Of a stretch of DNA of 51,780 nt, positions 1 to 8,380 are shown in pieces (positions within the stretch are counted from its first letter, which is position 1; every line of letters starts with the position of its first letter). A program made the translations under genes and the position numbers. Source of the DNA: Bacteroidales bacterium. GTDB lineage: Bacteria > Bacteroidota > Bacteroidia > Bacteroidales > WCHB1-69. The notes under the pieces are model-generated. The model made no database searches. It was given only the letters and a program-made list of their open reading frames with translations, and had not been told where the DNA came from. The DNA lies in the NCBI GenBank assembly GCA_028684405.1, contig JAQUGA010000003.1:1-51780 (forward strand). The letters are read 5' to 3'.

Positions 1-621
1 CCAAATTCGACTGAATTAAAATATTCATTTGAAGATATTGAAAGATTGCACGAAAACGACATTCAAAAATGGGATCAGATAAAAACCAGATGGAATGATC
101 TACTGAATGACCTTTCGGTTTGGAGTTTATCATACTGCTCATTTGCACCTTATATGTATCCATGGGCAATAGCTGAAGATCCTTTTGCAGCTACAAAGGA
201 GACACAGCATATAGCACCAGGCATTATTAAAGAAAAAGAAAAACTATTTCAAAAATATTTTGGGATTAGTTTCTACGAAATCTATAAACATCCAACATTT
301 TTATGGGAGGTAAAATACAATTATATTGATTATTCTCAGGAATATGTCGAGTTTTTGATTGAAAAAATTTATCCCGAATGCAAACCCTTTAACCATCTGT
401 CCGACGATTTGATAGAGCAAAGAGGATTGTTTTGTAAGCGTGGCAAAGATTCAAAAGACAGAGAAACTAATCCTCAACGCCATTTTCCATCGGAAAGGAT
501 AAAAGAATGGTATGACAAAAAATTCGGTGAAGGTAGATATCTATCAAAATATGATGCAGTTGAGAAATACGAATCTGCAGCAAAACCATGGAATTTAAAC
601 AGTTTTAAATACTGTAAATAA
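1..621 (+). CDS. Hypothetical protein, 5' truncated by the window edge
   Basis: The reading frame is open from base 1 to the TAA at 619-621 (206 residues visible), so the true start lies upstream. The first internal start-like codon is a TTG at 46, with nothing resembling a start context. The product is soluble-looking and rich in Trp, Tyr and Lys, with no signal peptide or membrane segment in the visible part. Recognisable stretches include CSFAPYMYPWAIAEDPF near residue 55 and a charged C-terminal third with many Lys/Glu. I do not recognise the family and assign no function. No terminator is evident directly after the stop. The next 254 bases carry a dispersed repeat and the helicase promoter. 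Confidence 0.7.
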   Translation, partial: PNSTELKYSFEDIERLHENDIQKWDQIKTRWNDLLNDLSVWSLSYCSFAPYMYPWAIAEDPFAATKETQHIAPGIIKEKEKLFQKYFGISFYEIYKHPTFLWEVKYNYIDYSQEYVEFLIEKIYPECKPFNHLSDDLIEQRGLFCKRGKDSKDRETNPQRHFPSERIKEWYDKKFGEGRYLSKYDAVEKYESAAKPWNLNSFKYCK

Positions 622-679
622 AGCTCAATTGAACTAATTATAGGTTTGGGTTAATTTGGAAATATTTTTTTGAAAATAT

Positions 680-705
680 CTTCCTCTTTTCGCAACTTTT
701 ACCTC
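680..705 (+). repeat. Dispersed intergenic repeat, copy 1
   Basis: This 26-base stretch, with core CTTTTCGCAA followed by TTTACCTC, matches 3337-3362 at 23 of 26 positions. Both copies lie between genes and in the same orientation. The match is too long to be chance in 3 kb of AT-rich sequence, but the extent and nature of the element cannot be judged from two copies. Confidence 0.5.
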
Positions 706-846
706 GGTCAGTAGTGGATAGACTGGGATGAATGATCAAACACAGAATTTTTTTCAGGACTCTTTAGGTGAATATATAATAGTGATATTGCTTCAAGTTT
801 TATATTTTGTTAGGTTTGGAGTCAAAAATAAATTCCTGAAAAATCG

Positions 847-854
847 TATATTTG
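847..854 (+). promoter_or_regulatory. -7 promoter box (TATATTTG) for the helicase gene
   Basis: TATATTTG fits the Bacteroidota consensus TAnnTTTG exactly. No TTG is well placed at -33. If transcription starts 5-8 bases downstream, the TTG at 852 cannot be the translation start. This favours the GTG at 876. Confidence 0.55.
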
Positions 855-875
855 CAGACATTTAAAAAGAAAAAA

Positions 876-2180
876 GTGAATTTTCAAGATTTTAATTTAA
901 AAAAAAGCATTCAAACGGCATTGGATGAATTGGAGTACGACCAGCCAACGCCCATTCAGATTGAAACATATTCTACCGTTCGTTCAGGCAAAGATTTAGT
1001 TGGAATAGCACAAACCGGGACGGGAAAAACACTCGCTTATTTGTTGCCCATCATTGATTGGTTAAGCTATTCCGAACAACGAATGCCTCGGGTTATTGTG
1101 ATGGTTCCAACGCGCGAATTGGTTATGCAGGTGGTGAAAGAAGTGGAGAAGATTACGCCTTATGTTAGTGTCAGAACAGTAGCCGTGTATGGTGCTACAA
1201 ACATAAATACGCAAAAACAAAAAGTGTACGACGGTTGCGATATTTTGGTAGGAACGCCAGGTAGAGTTTACGACTTAATTATGAGTGGCATTTTGCGAAC
1301 CAAAGATGTGAAAAAGTTTGTGATTGACGAAGTGGATGAAATGTTTAATCTTGGATTTCGACCCCAAACTGTTTCCATTATGGAGACTTTGCCTCCAAAA
1401 CGTCAAAATTTAATGTTTTCGGCAACACTGTCTGAAGATGTCGAGAATCTGGTTAATAAGTTTTTCAACAAGCCCAAAATTGTCAAAATTGTGCCTCATG
1501 GTACTCCTTTGGAAAAAATAATCCAAATTGGATATCCCGTATTGAATTTTACTACAAAATTGAATTTATTGGCACATTTGTTAAAAAACGAAGAAGAGTT
1601 TCAAAAAGTTCTGGTTTTTGTTTCTACAAAAAAACAAGCCGATGCTGTTTTTACTTTTGTCGAAGGAAAGTTTCCTGAACAAGTTGCTGTTATTCATTCT
1701 AATAAGTCTCAAAATCAGCGTTTTAATGCGGTAAATGCGTTGCATGATGGTAAAGTGAGAGTCTTGATTGCAACCGATGTTGTTGCTAGAGGTATTGATA
1801 TTAAAGATATTACGCATGTGATAAACGTGGATACTCCTTCGTCTCCCGGAGATTACATTCATCGCATTGGACGAACCGGAAGGGCTGATAAACCTGGTAC
1901 AGCCATCACTTTTATTACAGAAAGCGAAGGTTTGTATCTCGACTTAATTGAGGAGTTTATGAAAAAATTAATCGATTTGCAAGATTTTCCCTCCGAAGTA
2001 GAAGTGTCTCGAGTTACAACTCCCGATGAGAGAGTTACTCCGCTTTATGATATTCCGTACCTAAAAGAACCAGAAATTAGGGTCAAAAAGACAAAACCAT
2101 CAAAAGCCAGTTTAAGAAATGCAAAACCGAATTTGACACCAAAACAGAGAGCTGATAAAAAGCGAAAGCGAAAAAAATAA
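876..2180 (+). CDS. DEAD-box family ATP-dependent RNA helicase (DEVD variant)
   Basis: The product unwinds RNA duplexes using ATP; in this family roles include ribosome assembly and mRNA turnover in the cytoplasm. Helicase motifs occur in order: the PTPIQ Q-motif near residue 25, AQTGTGKT (motif I), PTRELVMQ (Ia), GTPGR (Ib), DEVD in place of DEAD (II), SATL (III), VARGIDI (V) and HRIGRTGR (VI). A Lys/Arg-rich tail ends the protein. The start is taken at GTG 876 (434 residues). The in-frame TTG at 852 overlaps a TAnnTTTG promoter box, and the 876 start gives an N terminus (NFQDFNLKKSIQTALDELEY) typical of the family. It stands alone, convergent with the endonuclease gene. It is RhlE/CsdA-like, but the subfamily cannot be fixed by eye. 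Confidence 0.93.
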   Translation: MNFQDFNLKKSIQTALDELEYDQPTPIQIETYSTVRSGKDLVGIAQTGTGKTLAYLLPIIDWLSYSEQRMPRVIVMVPTRELVMQVVKEVEKITPYVSVRTVAVYGATNINTQKQKVYDGCDILVGTPGRVYDLIMSGILRTKDVKKFVIDEVDEMFNLGFRPQTVSIMETLPPKRQNLMFSATLSEDVENLVNKFFNKPKIVKIVPHGTPLEKIIQIGYPVLNFTTKLNLLAHLLKNEEEFQKVLVFVSTKKQADAVFTFVEGKFPEQVAVIHSNKSQNQRFNAVNALHDGKVRVLIATDVVARGIDIKDITHVINVDTPSSPGDYIHRIGRTGRADKPGTAITFITESEGLYLDLIEEFMKKLIDLQDFPSEVEVSRVTTPDERVTPLYDIPYLKEPEIRVKKTKPSKASLRNAKPNLTPKQRADKKRKRKK

Positions 2181-2256
2181 AAGAGTAAACAAAAGTTTCT
2201 TCTTATCAGGTTCTTCTGCGGATAAATTGAAGTTTCAGTCAACGAAGATATTTTTT

Positions 2257-3075
2257 TTAGGGCTTGGAATGCCATTTTTTGTTTTCGATACAGTCTTGAA
2301 GTTCCTGTGGTAGATTTGAGAAAAAATCGTATGAAGTTTGAATTTCGATATTTCGTATGGTAGTTATGTAGTTTTGCCATTTTCCTCTTCTAACTCCCTG
2401 GATATTAGGCATCATAACGGCGATAATTTCTGTATTTTTGTTGATTTCTGGAAGTTTGTTCTTAAAATCGGTGATGATTACAATTTTAAAACAGGAGTCG
2501 GGGATGGCTACTTTTCCTTCGCCGTGCAGTGTTGAGTCGGATACAAAAACACCACCGGCATAGATGAAAAGATTTTTGTTTTCTTTGGTGCAAAGTTTTT
2601 CGCAGTAATATTCAAAGTTTAGCCATAGCCCACGATTTAAGTCAGGAGTTTGTGGATAGATATTGCTCATCAAAAAAGTGCTTTTATTATTGATTTCGTT
2701 ATCTGAACGTTCTTTGCTTCGCACAATGTGTCCTCTGTCAAATCCAGAATTGGTATAATCTTTATGTTTTGCTCTGTGATATTTTTTCGGGATGACTGTG
2801 TCGGTAATAAACTGTCCTTTGTAACGGTCGGTTTCTCCGATCCATCCGCTATTTAAGTTCCAAGCCACCCAATCGGCAGTTGATTTTTGAGGATTGTAAC
2901 TCAGTGCATATTGATTTCTGAAAATATAATAAATGTCTGGATTTTCTGAATTAATGGGGAGTCCGTAGTAATAATTTACTTTTGAGAGACTGTCGCCTGC
3001 ATCAAATAATATTTGTTGCGCCCTTGATTGCAGTCCAATCGTTATTAAAATAGAAAAAAGAATCTTATTAAACAT
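2257..3075 (-). CDS. Secreted DNA/RNA non-specific endonuclease (NUC1 family)
   Basis: This is a 272-residue protein with an N-terminal signal peptide (hydrophobic to about residue 18, ending SRAQ). The catalytic core has the DRGH motif at residues 113-116 (His116 is the expected general base), then SNIYPQ at 137-142 and N-R-G-L-W at 147-151 with Glu155. This matches the N...W..E metal-binding segment of the Serratia nuclease/NUC1 family. Such enzymes cleave single- and double-stranded DNA and RNA with Mg2+. The signal peptide places it in the periplasm or outside the cell, where nutrient scavenging from nucleic acids is a plausible role (inference). It is monocistronic, with its own TAnnTTTG box at 3095-3102. 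No T9SS tail is present. Confidence 0.9.
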   Translation of the reverse strand: MFNKILFSILITIGLQSRAQQILFDAGDSLSKVNYYYGLPINSENPDIYYIFRNQYALSYNPQKSTADWVAWNLNSGWIGETDRYKGQFITDTVIPKKYHRAKHKDYTNSGFDRGHIVRSKERSDNEINNKSTFLMSNIYPQTPDLNRGLWLNFEYYCEKLCTKENKNLFIYAGGVFVSDSTLHGEGKVAIPDSCFKIVIITDFKNKLPEINKNTEIIAVMMPNIQGVRRGKWQNYITTIRNIEIQTSYDFFSNLPQELQDCIENKKWHSKP

Positions 3076-3094
3076 GATGCTAGTATTTTATTTG

Positions 3095-3102
3095 CAAACA
3101 TA
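3095..3102 (-). promoter_or_regulatory. -7 promoter box (TATGTTTG) for the endonuclease gene
   Basis: Read on the minus strand this is TATGTTTG, an exact TAnnTTTG. It lies about 20 bases upstream of the start codon at 3075. No well-spaced TTG is visible. Confidence 0.5.
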
Positions 3103-3242
3103 GAAAAAGTGGTACAAAATACGCTTTATTTCTTTCAGTTTGTTTAATGTTATTGTTGTCCAATATGAAAAGAATAAATTGTATAAACGGTATTATATCA
3201 AGTAATTATCAGAAACAATAAAATAGTTTGCTTTAATGTTCT

Positions 3243-3293
3243 GATTTTCAGGCGTTACTCCCTTCAGTGCGGGGCAATAAACGGCTGAAAATC
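3243..3293. repeat. Imperfect intergenic hairpin
   Basis: GATTTTCAG (3243-3251) pairs with CTGAAAATC (3285-3293). After a G:G mismatch, CGTT (3253-3256) pairs with AACG (3280-3283), and CCC (3260-3262) can pair with GGG (3272-3274). The inner part is GC-rich within an AT-rich spacer. There is no T-run, so it is not a simple terminator. A structured RNA or a palindromic repeat element is possible. Confidence 0.4.
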
Positions 3294-3336
3294 TATATAA
3301 TTCTTAAATCATTAAATCAAGATGCTACAAAACAGT

Positions 3337-3389
3337 CTTCCCCTTTTCGCAATTTTCACCTCAAATTTTAAAGAATGAATTGCGAAAAG
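3337..3389. repeat. Dispersed repeat copy 2 with adjoining inverted repeat
   Basis: Bases 3337-3362 match 680-705 at 23 of 26 positions. CTTTTCGCAATT at 3343-3354 is repeated in reverse complement at 3378-3389 (AATTGCGAAAAG), a perfect 12-bp inverted repeat with a 23-base loop. No mirrored arm is present at copy 1. Confidence 0.5.
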
Positions 3390-3552
3390 AAGTAGATAAT
3401 TGGTGTAAGCAATTAGTTCCAAAACAATTGTTTTTTATCGGACTATAAATATTGATTTTGTGTTTATTTCTATTATTATTATATCAAAGGATGTTTTTAC
3501 AAGAGAGTTAGTTTTTAATTTACATTAATAGAAATTGGTATTGGTTTTTTTA

Positions 3553-3560
3553 TATTTTTG
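3553..3560 (+). promoter_or_regulatory. -7 promoter box (TATTTTTG) for the beta-propeller gene
   Basis: This is an exact TAnnTTTG match 53 bases upstream of the ATG at 3613. A TTG at 3535-3537 is 15 bases away, slightly closer than usual. Confidence 0.45.
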
Positions 3561-3612
3561 CACAGTTTCTTTCGGAAATGATTAAAGTTATTTTTTAAAT
3601 TATAAAATTTTA

Positions 3613-5208
3613 ATGAAGCATGATAAAGGTTGTCTTATTGCAATATTAATATTTGCATTTTGTTTATTATATTTTATTTGGCACATTTCAACAACAAATT
3701 CTCCAATAGAAGAGGAGATGCCCGAATTAGTTGATTCTGTTTCCATATTTTCACATTTACCAGATACCATTTTTCCATCTGCTTTGTTGATGGATTTTGA
3801 AATAAAACGATATGACACTCTTTCCGGTGGAGCGTTGATTTCTTTGGATGATTTATACTTAAACAACGCTGGTGTATTCACTTTCAGAGGTGGAATTTCC
3901 CGAAACTATCCCAATAAAGGTAGAATTGTCGGGAGTCCGAGCCATGTTGAAACAGAATGGGTGTTTAGTACTCCATTTGATACTGTAAAAACGAAATATG
4001 GTCGGTGGGGTGGCGGCACAGGATGGACTGGGCAGCCACTATTGATAAACTGGCCAGATTCTCTAAAATATCATTTTGCTCAAGTGAATGATACTTTGAT
4101 TTTTAATTCACCAAATGCAGAAGTTATTTTCGCTTCTTTATGTGGGGATGTTTTTTTTCTTAATCCGGAAACTGGAAAACCAAGTCGTAGCAGTATTTCC
4201 ATTGGCAATACATTAAAAGGTACGCCAAGTGTAGATCCTTCGTTGAATGGTCTTTTATATGTGGGTCATGGTGTTCCCCGTTGTACTACTGCCATGGGAA
4301 TTAGTGTAATTGATCTGTTTTCTCACGAAAAAATTCAATTTATTTCAGGTCAAGATCCTTTTTCATGGAAAAATTGGGGTGCTTTTGACTCTTCTCCAAT
4401 TGCAGTCGGACAATTTCTTTTTTGGCCCGCTGAAAATGGCTTGGTTTATAAGTTTTTGCGTACGAATAATGGTCTTGTTATTCACTCTGTGTTACGATAT
4501 AGATTCAAAGGCAATGGTGCGCCGGGGATTGAATCGTCGATTGCTGTTTTTAAAAACTATGGATACTTTGGTGACAATCATGGGAATATAATTTGTTTAA
4601 ATCTTAATAATATGAAGCCCGTTTGGCATTTTCATAATGTTGATGATAATGATGCTACAATTGTGGTTGAGCAAGAGGGAAATGTCCCATACATATATGC
4701 GGGTTCGCAAGTAGATAGACAGGGTGACACAGGAGTTTCTCAAATTGTTAAGTTAAATGGTTTAAATGGAAAACTTGTTTGGAAACAAAGAATCAATTGC
4801 AGAAATTTGAAAACGACAGAAAAAAAATACGATGGAGGTATGTTTTCAACGCCATTGTTGGGAGAAGGTAATTGTAGTGATTTCATTTTTTGTGTCGTTT
4901 CATTACCCGATTCTTCTTTGAAAGCAGATATGATTGCTTTTTCAAAAGAAAATGGAGATATCAAATGGAAATTGAGATTAGATGCTTGGTCTTGGTCATC
5001 ACCAGTTCCATTTTACAACGAGCATGATTCTCTTTTTATTCTCACAGGTGATGTTGCTGGGAATATGTATATTATTGAAGGAAGTGAAGGGAAGGTGCTG
5101 TTTAAGGAGAAAATGGCTCAGAATTTTGAATCATCTCCTCTCGTTATGGGGAGTTCAGTAATAGTGGGTTCACGGGGGCGAAATATGTATAAATTCTCCA
5201 TAAAATGA
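3613..5208 (+). CDS. Membrane-anchored PQQ-like beta-propeller protein
   Basis: This is a 531-residue protein with one N-terminal hydrophobic segment (about residues 7-24) after a short basic start (MKHDKG), which could be an uncleaved anchor or a signal peptide. The rest is rich in Gly, Trp and beta-strand patterns of the PQQ/quinoprotein-like repeat type: blades such as VYKFLRTNNG, IICLNLNNMKPVWHF, IVKLNGLNGKLVWKQ and MYIIEGSEGKVLFKE repeat a store-value/strand layout. Family members include BamB-like scaffolds and quinoprotein dehydrogenases. No catalytic residue set is evident, so a non-enzymatic surface or periplasmic role is more likely (inference). The gene has its own promoter box and a strong terminator, so it appears monocistronic. 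Confidence 0.75.
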   Translation: MKHDKGCLIAILIFAFCLLYFIWHISTTNSPIEEEMPELVDSVSIFSHLPDTIFPSALLMDFEIKRYDTLSGGALISLDDLYLNNAGVFTFRGGISRNYPNKGRIVGSPSHVETEWVFSTPFDTVKTKYGRWGGGTGWTGQPLLINWPDSLKYHFAQVNDTLIFNSPNAEVIFASLCGDVFFLNPETGKPSRSSISIGNTLKGTPSVDPSLNGLLYVGHGVPRCTTAMGISVIDLFSHEKIQFISGQDPFSWKNWGAFDSSPIAVGQFLFWPAENGLVYKFLRTNNGLVIHSVLRYRFKGNGAPGIESSIAVFKNYGYFGDNHGNIICLNLNNMKPVWHFHNVDDNDATIVVEQEGNVPYIYAGSQVDRQGDTGVSQIVKLNGLNGKLVWKQRINCRNLKTTEKKYDGGMFSTPLLGEGNCSDFIFCVVSLPDSSLKADMIAFSKENGDIKWKLRLDAWSWSSPVPFYNEHDSLFILTGDVAGNMYIIEGSEGKVLFKEKMAQNFESSPLVMGSSVIVGSRGRNMYKFSIK

Positions 5209-5231
5209 GAATGAGTTTATTTGCAAAACAT

Positions 5232-5265
5232 AAAAAAAGCTGTCCGAAATGGACAGCTTTTTTTT
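5232..5265. terminator. Bidirectional intrinsic terminator
   Basis: A-run, AGCTGTCC, loop GAAAT, GGACAGCT, then a T-run. The stem is perfect and flanked by A- and T-tracts on both sides, so it can serve both the propeller gene (plus) and the convergent small membrane protein gene (minus). Confidence 0.9.
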
Positions 5266-5284
5266 GAAGAAATTATGAATTAAA

Positions 5285-5725
5285 TTATTCTTGAGGAGTT
5301 TGAGGTTTGTTTTTGCAAACTAATTCTTCGATTTTATCATCAAAGAAAAGAGCAATGGATAAAATAAGAGATAACCAAAGTCCAAATCCTACAAATTTGA
5401 TGGACGATTTGTCTGCTAAAAATGCGATATAAACAAATAAGACAATATGCATTACTGCCAATATTATTTTTAGAATCATGACTAAGTTTGTTTCTTTGTT
5501 CCATAATAGGAAAAGAAGATATCCAGCTGCAGCTGGGATAAGAATAGTTAGCAAGTTCAAGAAGCTAAATGAATCGAAAATAGTGAAAAATAAACCGATT
5601 CCGCTTTTTGAATAGCCACCCCATGTACCTAGGTTTAACCTAAAATAAGGAAGGATTAGATACGAAATAAGAATTACTGAGGTCAAGATGACGACTGGTT
5701 TTTTGAAAAAATCTTTAATTTCCAT
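5285..5725 (-). CDS. Small four-helix membrane protein, unknown function
   Basis: This is a 146-residue protein with four predicted transmembrane segments, roughly residues 10-28, 42-72 (including an AAAGYLLFLLW stretch), 80-103 and 110-127, and a hydrophilic tail rich in Lys/Glu/Gln. The only notable loop is the Gly-rich LGTWGGYSKSGIG before the second helix. No enzymatic motif is visible and I do not recognise the family. It is convergent with the propeller gene and shares its terminator. A possible -7 box TAATTTTG lies on the minus strand at 5751-5758, about 26 bases upstream of the ATG. It could be an inner-membrane protein of the DUF type common in Bacteroidota. Confidence 0.75.
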   Translation of the reverse strand: MEIKDFFKKPVVILTSVILISYLILPYFRLNLGTWGGYSKSGIGLFFTIFDSFSFLNLLTILIPAAAGYLLFLLWNKETNLVMILKIILAVMHIVLFVYIAFLADKSSIKFVGFGLWLSLILSIALFFDDKIEELVCKNKPQTPQE

Positions 5726-5844
5726 GTTGTAATTTTGTTTAATAATTCTTCAAAATTATATATTTTTATAATGCAAGCCAAGTAAGTAGGTGAAATTAAC
5801 AATTTTATTTTATATTCGTTGAAGATTTTTTAAATACGTTTTTG

Positions 5845-6783
5845 TTAAAATATAATCCAATGTGCTCTAAGTCCTTGTTTGTCAGTGAAACTGATGCCAG
5901 GCAGTGGAAATTTGAAGTAATTTAAGCTAAATAGTAAAGCATTTAGGATCTTGTTTTTTGTTTTAATCTTACTTAAATCAATATCTGGTGCAATATAAAA
6001 ATGTCTTTGTCGGCCAAAATGTGGAATTTCTACACCATTTATTTGACTTGGATTTTCAAAACCTCCGGTCATACCACTGGCTCTGTAACCAATAGCAAGG
6101 CTGATCCATTTCGGAAATAAAGATTCTTTAGGGAGAAAAAGACTTGGATTGATGCTGGTCCAAATGGTGATTCCATTGTAGTTTTTTATAAATTTCTCAG
6201 GATAGGTGCTTCCAAGAAGATTGGGTCGATAGTTAGGTTCCTGAGTTGTTTGATAGGAATATTTGAGATGAATATATTGCTCTTGCCACAGCAATTGTTG
6301 AGCAGCAAATAAAGATGTTCCTATTCCATTTGAAACAACATCACCCCACGAAAATCCCCATTCTTTTGAAAAACCATCAAATATTTCAAAACTGCTTTGA
6401 AAACCAAAACTGGCTACAGAAGACCAAAGTACAGCCTTTTTATTGTCCATGCCTGTCCATCTAAATATTTCATACGTATATCTACTGATAGAATAAGCCG
6501 CAAGCATATGGCTGGCTTTATCCATTTGCAACCATTCTTGATTGTCATTAAAAGAATGGAATCTACTGGTAGGATAATCTTTATACCAAGCCGAATAGAG
6601 TGTTATCATAGAGCATGCATAAACTCCAGAGAATGCTGCAGCAACAGGAATAATTCTGTTTTTCATAATACTGTCAGGATAGACAGTTTGAGTGCTTTCG
6701 GAAAAACTTGAAATATTTGTGCTGTTTCCAAAAGAATAACACAAAAGACAAAGAATAAAAATGCTTGCCTTTATTTTTTTCAT
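5845..6783 (-). CDS. DUF2279-like periplasmic/outer-membrane protein
   Basis: This is a 312-residue protein with an N-terminal signal peptide (MKKIKASIFILCLLCYSFGN). The region around residues 70-165 has the pattern of the DUF2279/YfiM family: DKASHMLAAYSISRYTYEIF, then SFGFQSSFEIFDGFSKEWGFSW and GDVVSNGIGT. The C-terminal part (about 200-312) has alternating hydrophobic residues that could form beta-strands. The family is described as predicted periplasmic lipoproteins of unknown function; no Cys lipobox is obvious at a signal-peptidase II position here. It starts 3 bases after the stop of the phosphomannomutase gene upstream, so the two are probably co-transcribed and translationally coupled. 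That suggests, without proving, an envelope or glycan role. Confidence 0.75.
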   Translation of the reverse strand: MKKIKASIFILCLLCYSFGNSTNISSFSESTQTVYPDSIMKNRIIPVAAAFSGVYACSMITLYSAWYKDYPTSRFHSFNDNQEWLQMDKASHMLAAYSISRYTYEIFRWTGMDNKKAVLWSSVASFGFQSSFEIFDGFSKEWGFSWGDVVSNGIGTSLFAAQQLLWQEQYIHLKYSYQTTQEPNYRPNLLGSTYPEKFIKNYNGITIWTSINPSLFLPKESLFPKWISLAIGYRASGMTGGFENPSQINGVEIPHFGRQRHFYIAPDIDLSKIKTKNKILNALLFSLNYFKFPLPGISFTDKQGLRAHWIIF

Positions 6784-6786
6784 TTA

Positions 6787-8130
6787 TTATTGGAAACGAG
6801 CAATGATATTTTCAATAATAGTCTTTTTCTCAACAAGCATTTCTTGATTTTTTGCTTCCAAAATGAGTCTTAAATAAGGCTCTGTATTGGATGGGCGAAT
6901 GTTGAACCACCAATCTTTAAACTCAATGCGGTAGCCGTCAAAATCATGTTTTGCAGTGGGTTCTTCATTTGTAATAAAGTGATTTACAACAGCTTCCATG
7001 GCATCGGTTTTGTTTTGAATGGTGAAGTTCAGTTCGCCGGAATTGGCATATTTGTCAATGTCACTAATGAGTTGCGACAATGTTTTTCCTCTCTTCTTTG
7101 CTTTTGAAAGAATATTTAGGATAAGAATGGCTGCCAACATCCCAGAATCGGAATAGAAGAAATCACGGAAATAGTAGTGTCCGGCAAGTTCGCCACCAAA
7201 AATTCCATCAATTTCCCGGAGTTTTAATGCTGCAAAGGCTCTTCCAACGCGCCACATGAACGTTTTACTGCCCAGCGATTCGATGTGTTCGCTTACTGAT
7301 TTTGAAGTCCTAATGTCTTGGATAACCCATCCCTTTTCTTGTTTTTCAATGAGAAAATAATCGGCTAAAACAGCAATCATTAAGTCGGGGTGGATAAATT
7401 TCCCTTTTTCGTCAACAAACATTACTCTGTCGGCATCTCCGTCGAAAATAACACCAATATCAGATTTGTTATTTAGCACTATTTTTTTTAAATCCTCAAC
7501 ATTTTCTTCCTCTAAAGGATTGGGTTCATGATTTGGAAAAGTACCATCCAATTCGTCGTATAGATAGGAAACACTGTCGCCCCAAATATCTCTTACAAGC
7601 AAAGCAGCCATGCCGTTTGAGCAATCTATGGTAATATTTAAATTAGAAATGTCTTTGGTGTATTTTTTTAAAAACTGGATGTATTCTTCTTTTACTTGAT
7701 GTGGAATTATTTTTCCTTTCACTTCAGCAAGCTCGATTTTGTCATTTTTAACACGCTCCTCAAGCTCTTTAAGTCCTGTGTCATAGCCAACAGGAAGGGC
7801 ATTGCTTCGGGAAATTTTTAATCCATTATGATCTTTTGGATTATGAGAAGCGGTAATTTGTACCGACGCATCAAACTTGTGCTGAGCCGTAAAATAATAT
7901 ACCATGGGAGTTGTCGAAATGCCCATGTCGTACACGTCTGCTCCGCTGTCGGTAATGCCATCCGTAAGAGCTTTGAATATTTCGGGGGATGAGGTTCTAA
8001 CATCTCTGCCAACAAGCACTTTGTTTGCTTTTAATAATTTTGGCAAGAAAAACCCGATTTTGTAAACGTCTTCTTTGTTGAAATCTTTATTATAAACTCC
8101 TCGAATGTCATATGCTTTAAAGGCTCCCAT
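6787..8130 (-). CDS. manB: Phosphomannomutase/phosphoglucomutase
   Basis: The enzyme interconverts hexose 1-phosphate and 6-phosphate, feeding nucleotide-sugar synthesis for surface polysaccharides, in the cytoplasm. All alpha-D-phosphohexomutase signatures are present: the phosphoserine loop TASHNP with Ser95, the metal-binding loop DGDADR at residues 230-235, the sugar-binding GGELAGH at 312-318 and the phosphate-binding RPSNTEP at 412-418. The 447-residue length is normal. A minus-strand -7 box TAAGTTTG at 8146-8153 lies 16 bases upstream of the ATG. The gene leads a two-gene unit with the DUF2279-like gene. Specificity for mannose versus glucose cannot be read from sequence alone; the symbol is by similarity to manB-type proteins. 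Confidence 0.93.
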   Translation of the reverse strand: MGAFKAYDIRGVYNKDFNKEDVYKIGFFLPKLLKANKVLVGRDVRTSSPEIFKALTDGITDSGADVYDMGISTTPMVYYFTAQHKFDASVQITASHNPKDHNGLKISRSNALPVGYDTGLKELEERVKNDKIELAEVKGKIIPHQVKEEYIQFLKKYTKDISNLNITIDCSNGMAALLVRDIWGDSVSYLYDELDGTFPNHEPNPLEEENVEDLKKIVLNNKSDIGVIFDGDADRVMFVDEKGKFIHPDLMIAVLADYFLIEKQEKGWVIQDIRTSKSVSEHIESLGSKTFMWRVGRAFAALKLREIDGIFGGELAGHYYFRDFFYSDSGMLAAILILNILSKAKKRGKTLSQLISDIDKYANSGELNFTIQNKTDAMEAVVNHFITNEEPTAKHDFDGYRIEFKDWWFNIRPSNTEPYLRLILEAKNQEMLVEKKTIIENIIARFQ

Positions 8131-8145
8131 AATTGCTTTTTTTTA

Positions 8146-8153
8146 CAAACTTA
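8146..8153 (-). promoter_or_regulatory. -7 promoter box (TAAGTTTG) for the phosphomannomutase unit
   Basis: Read on the minus strand this is TAAGTTTG, an exact TAnnTTTG ending 16 bases before the start codon. No good TTG is visible upstream. Confidence 0.45.
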
Positions 8154-8380
8154 CAAAAAAATAAAAGATGTATTTACTTTATTTAAGATTATTATTCACT
8201 TTTATCGGAACAAAAACCATCCAAATAACGTTTAATGGTGTCTAATTAGTACTTGCATTAAAGTTAGTGTTTGAAAAGGAGATAAATTATACAAAACATT
8301 TTATATTATGATGATTTCTTTTACATAAATATTTTCTGTCTTGTTTTTTTACGAACCAAAATAAATATATAAATCAAAAA

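Larger units (their letters stand above)
3076..3612. other. Intergenic region, 537 bases, with structured elements and two divergent promoters
   Basis: This region separates the endonuclease gene (minus) from the beta-propeller gene (plus). It holds a minus-strand -7 box at 3095-3102, an imperfect hairpin at 3243-3293, a dispersed repeat at 3337-3362 whose core is re-used as a 12-bp inverted repeat (3343-3354 with 3378-3389), a 14-base palindrome AAAACAATTGTTTT at 3421-3434 and a plus-strand -7 box at 3553-3560. I see no convincing coding sequence. Confidence 0.6.
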
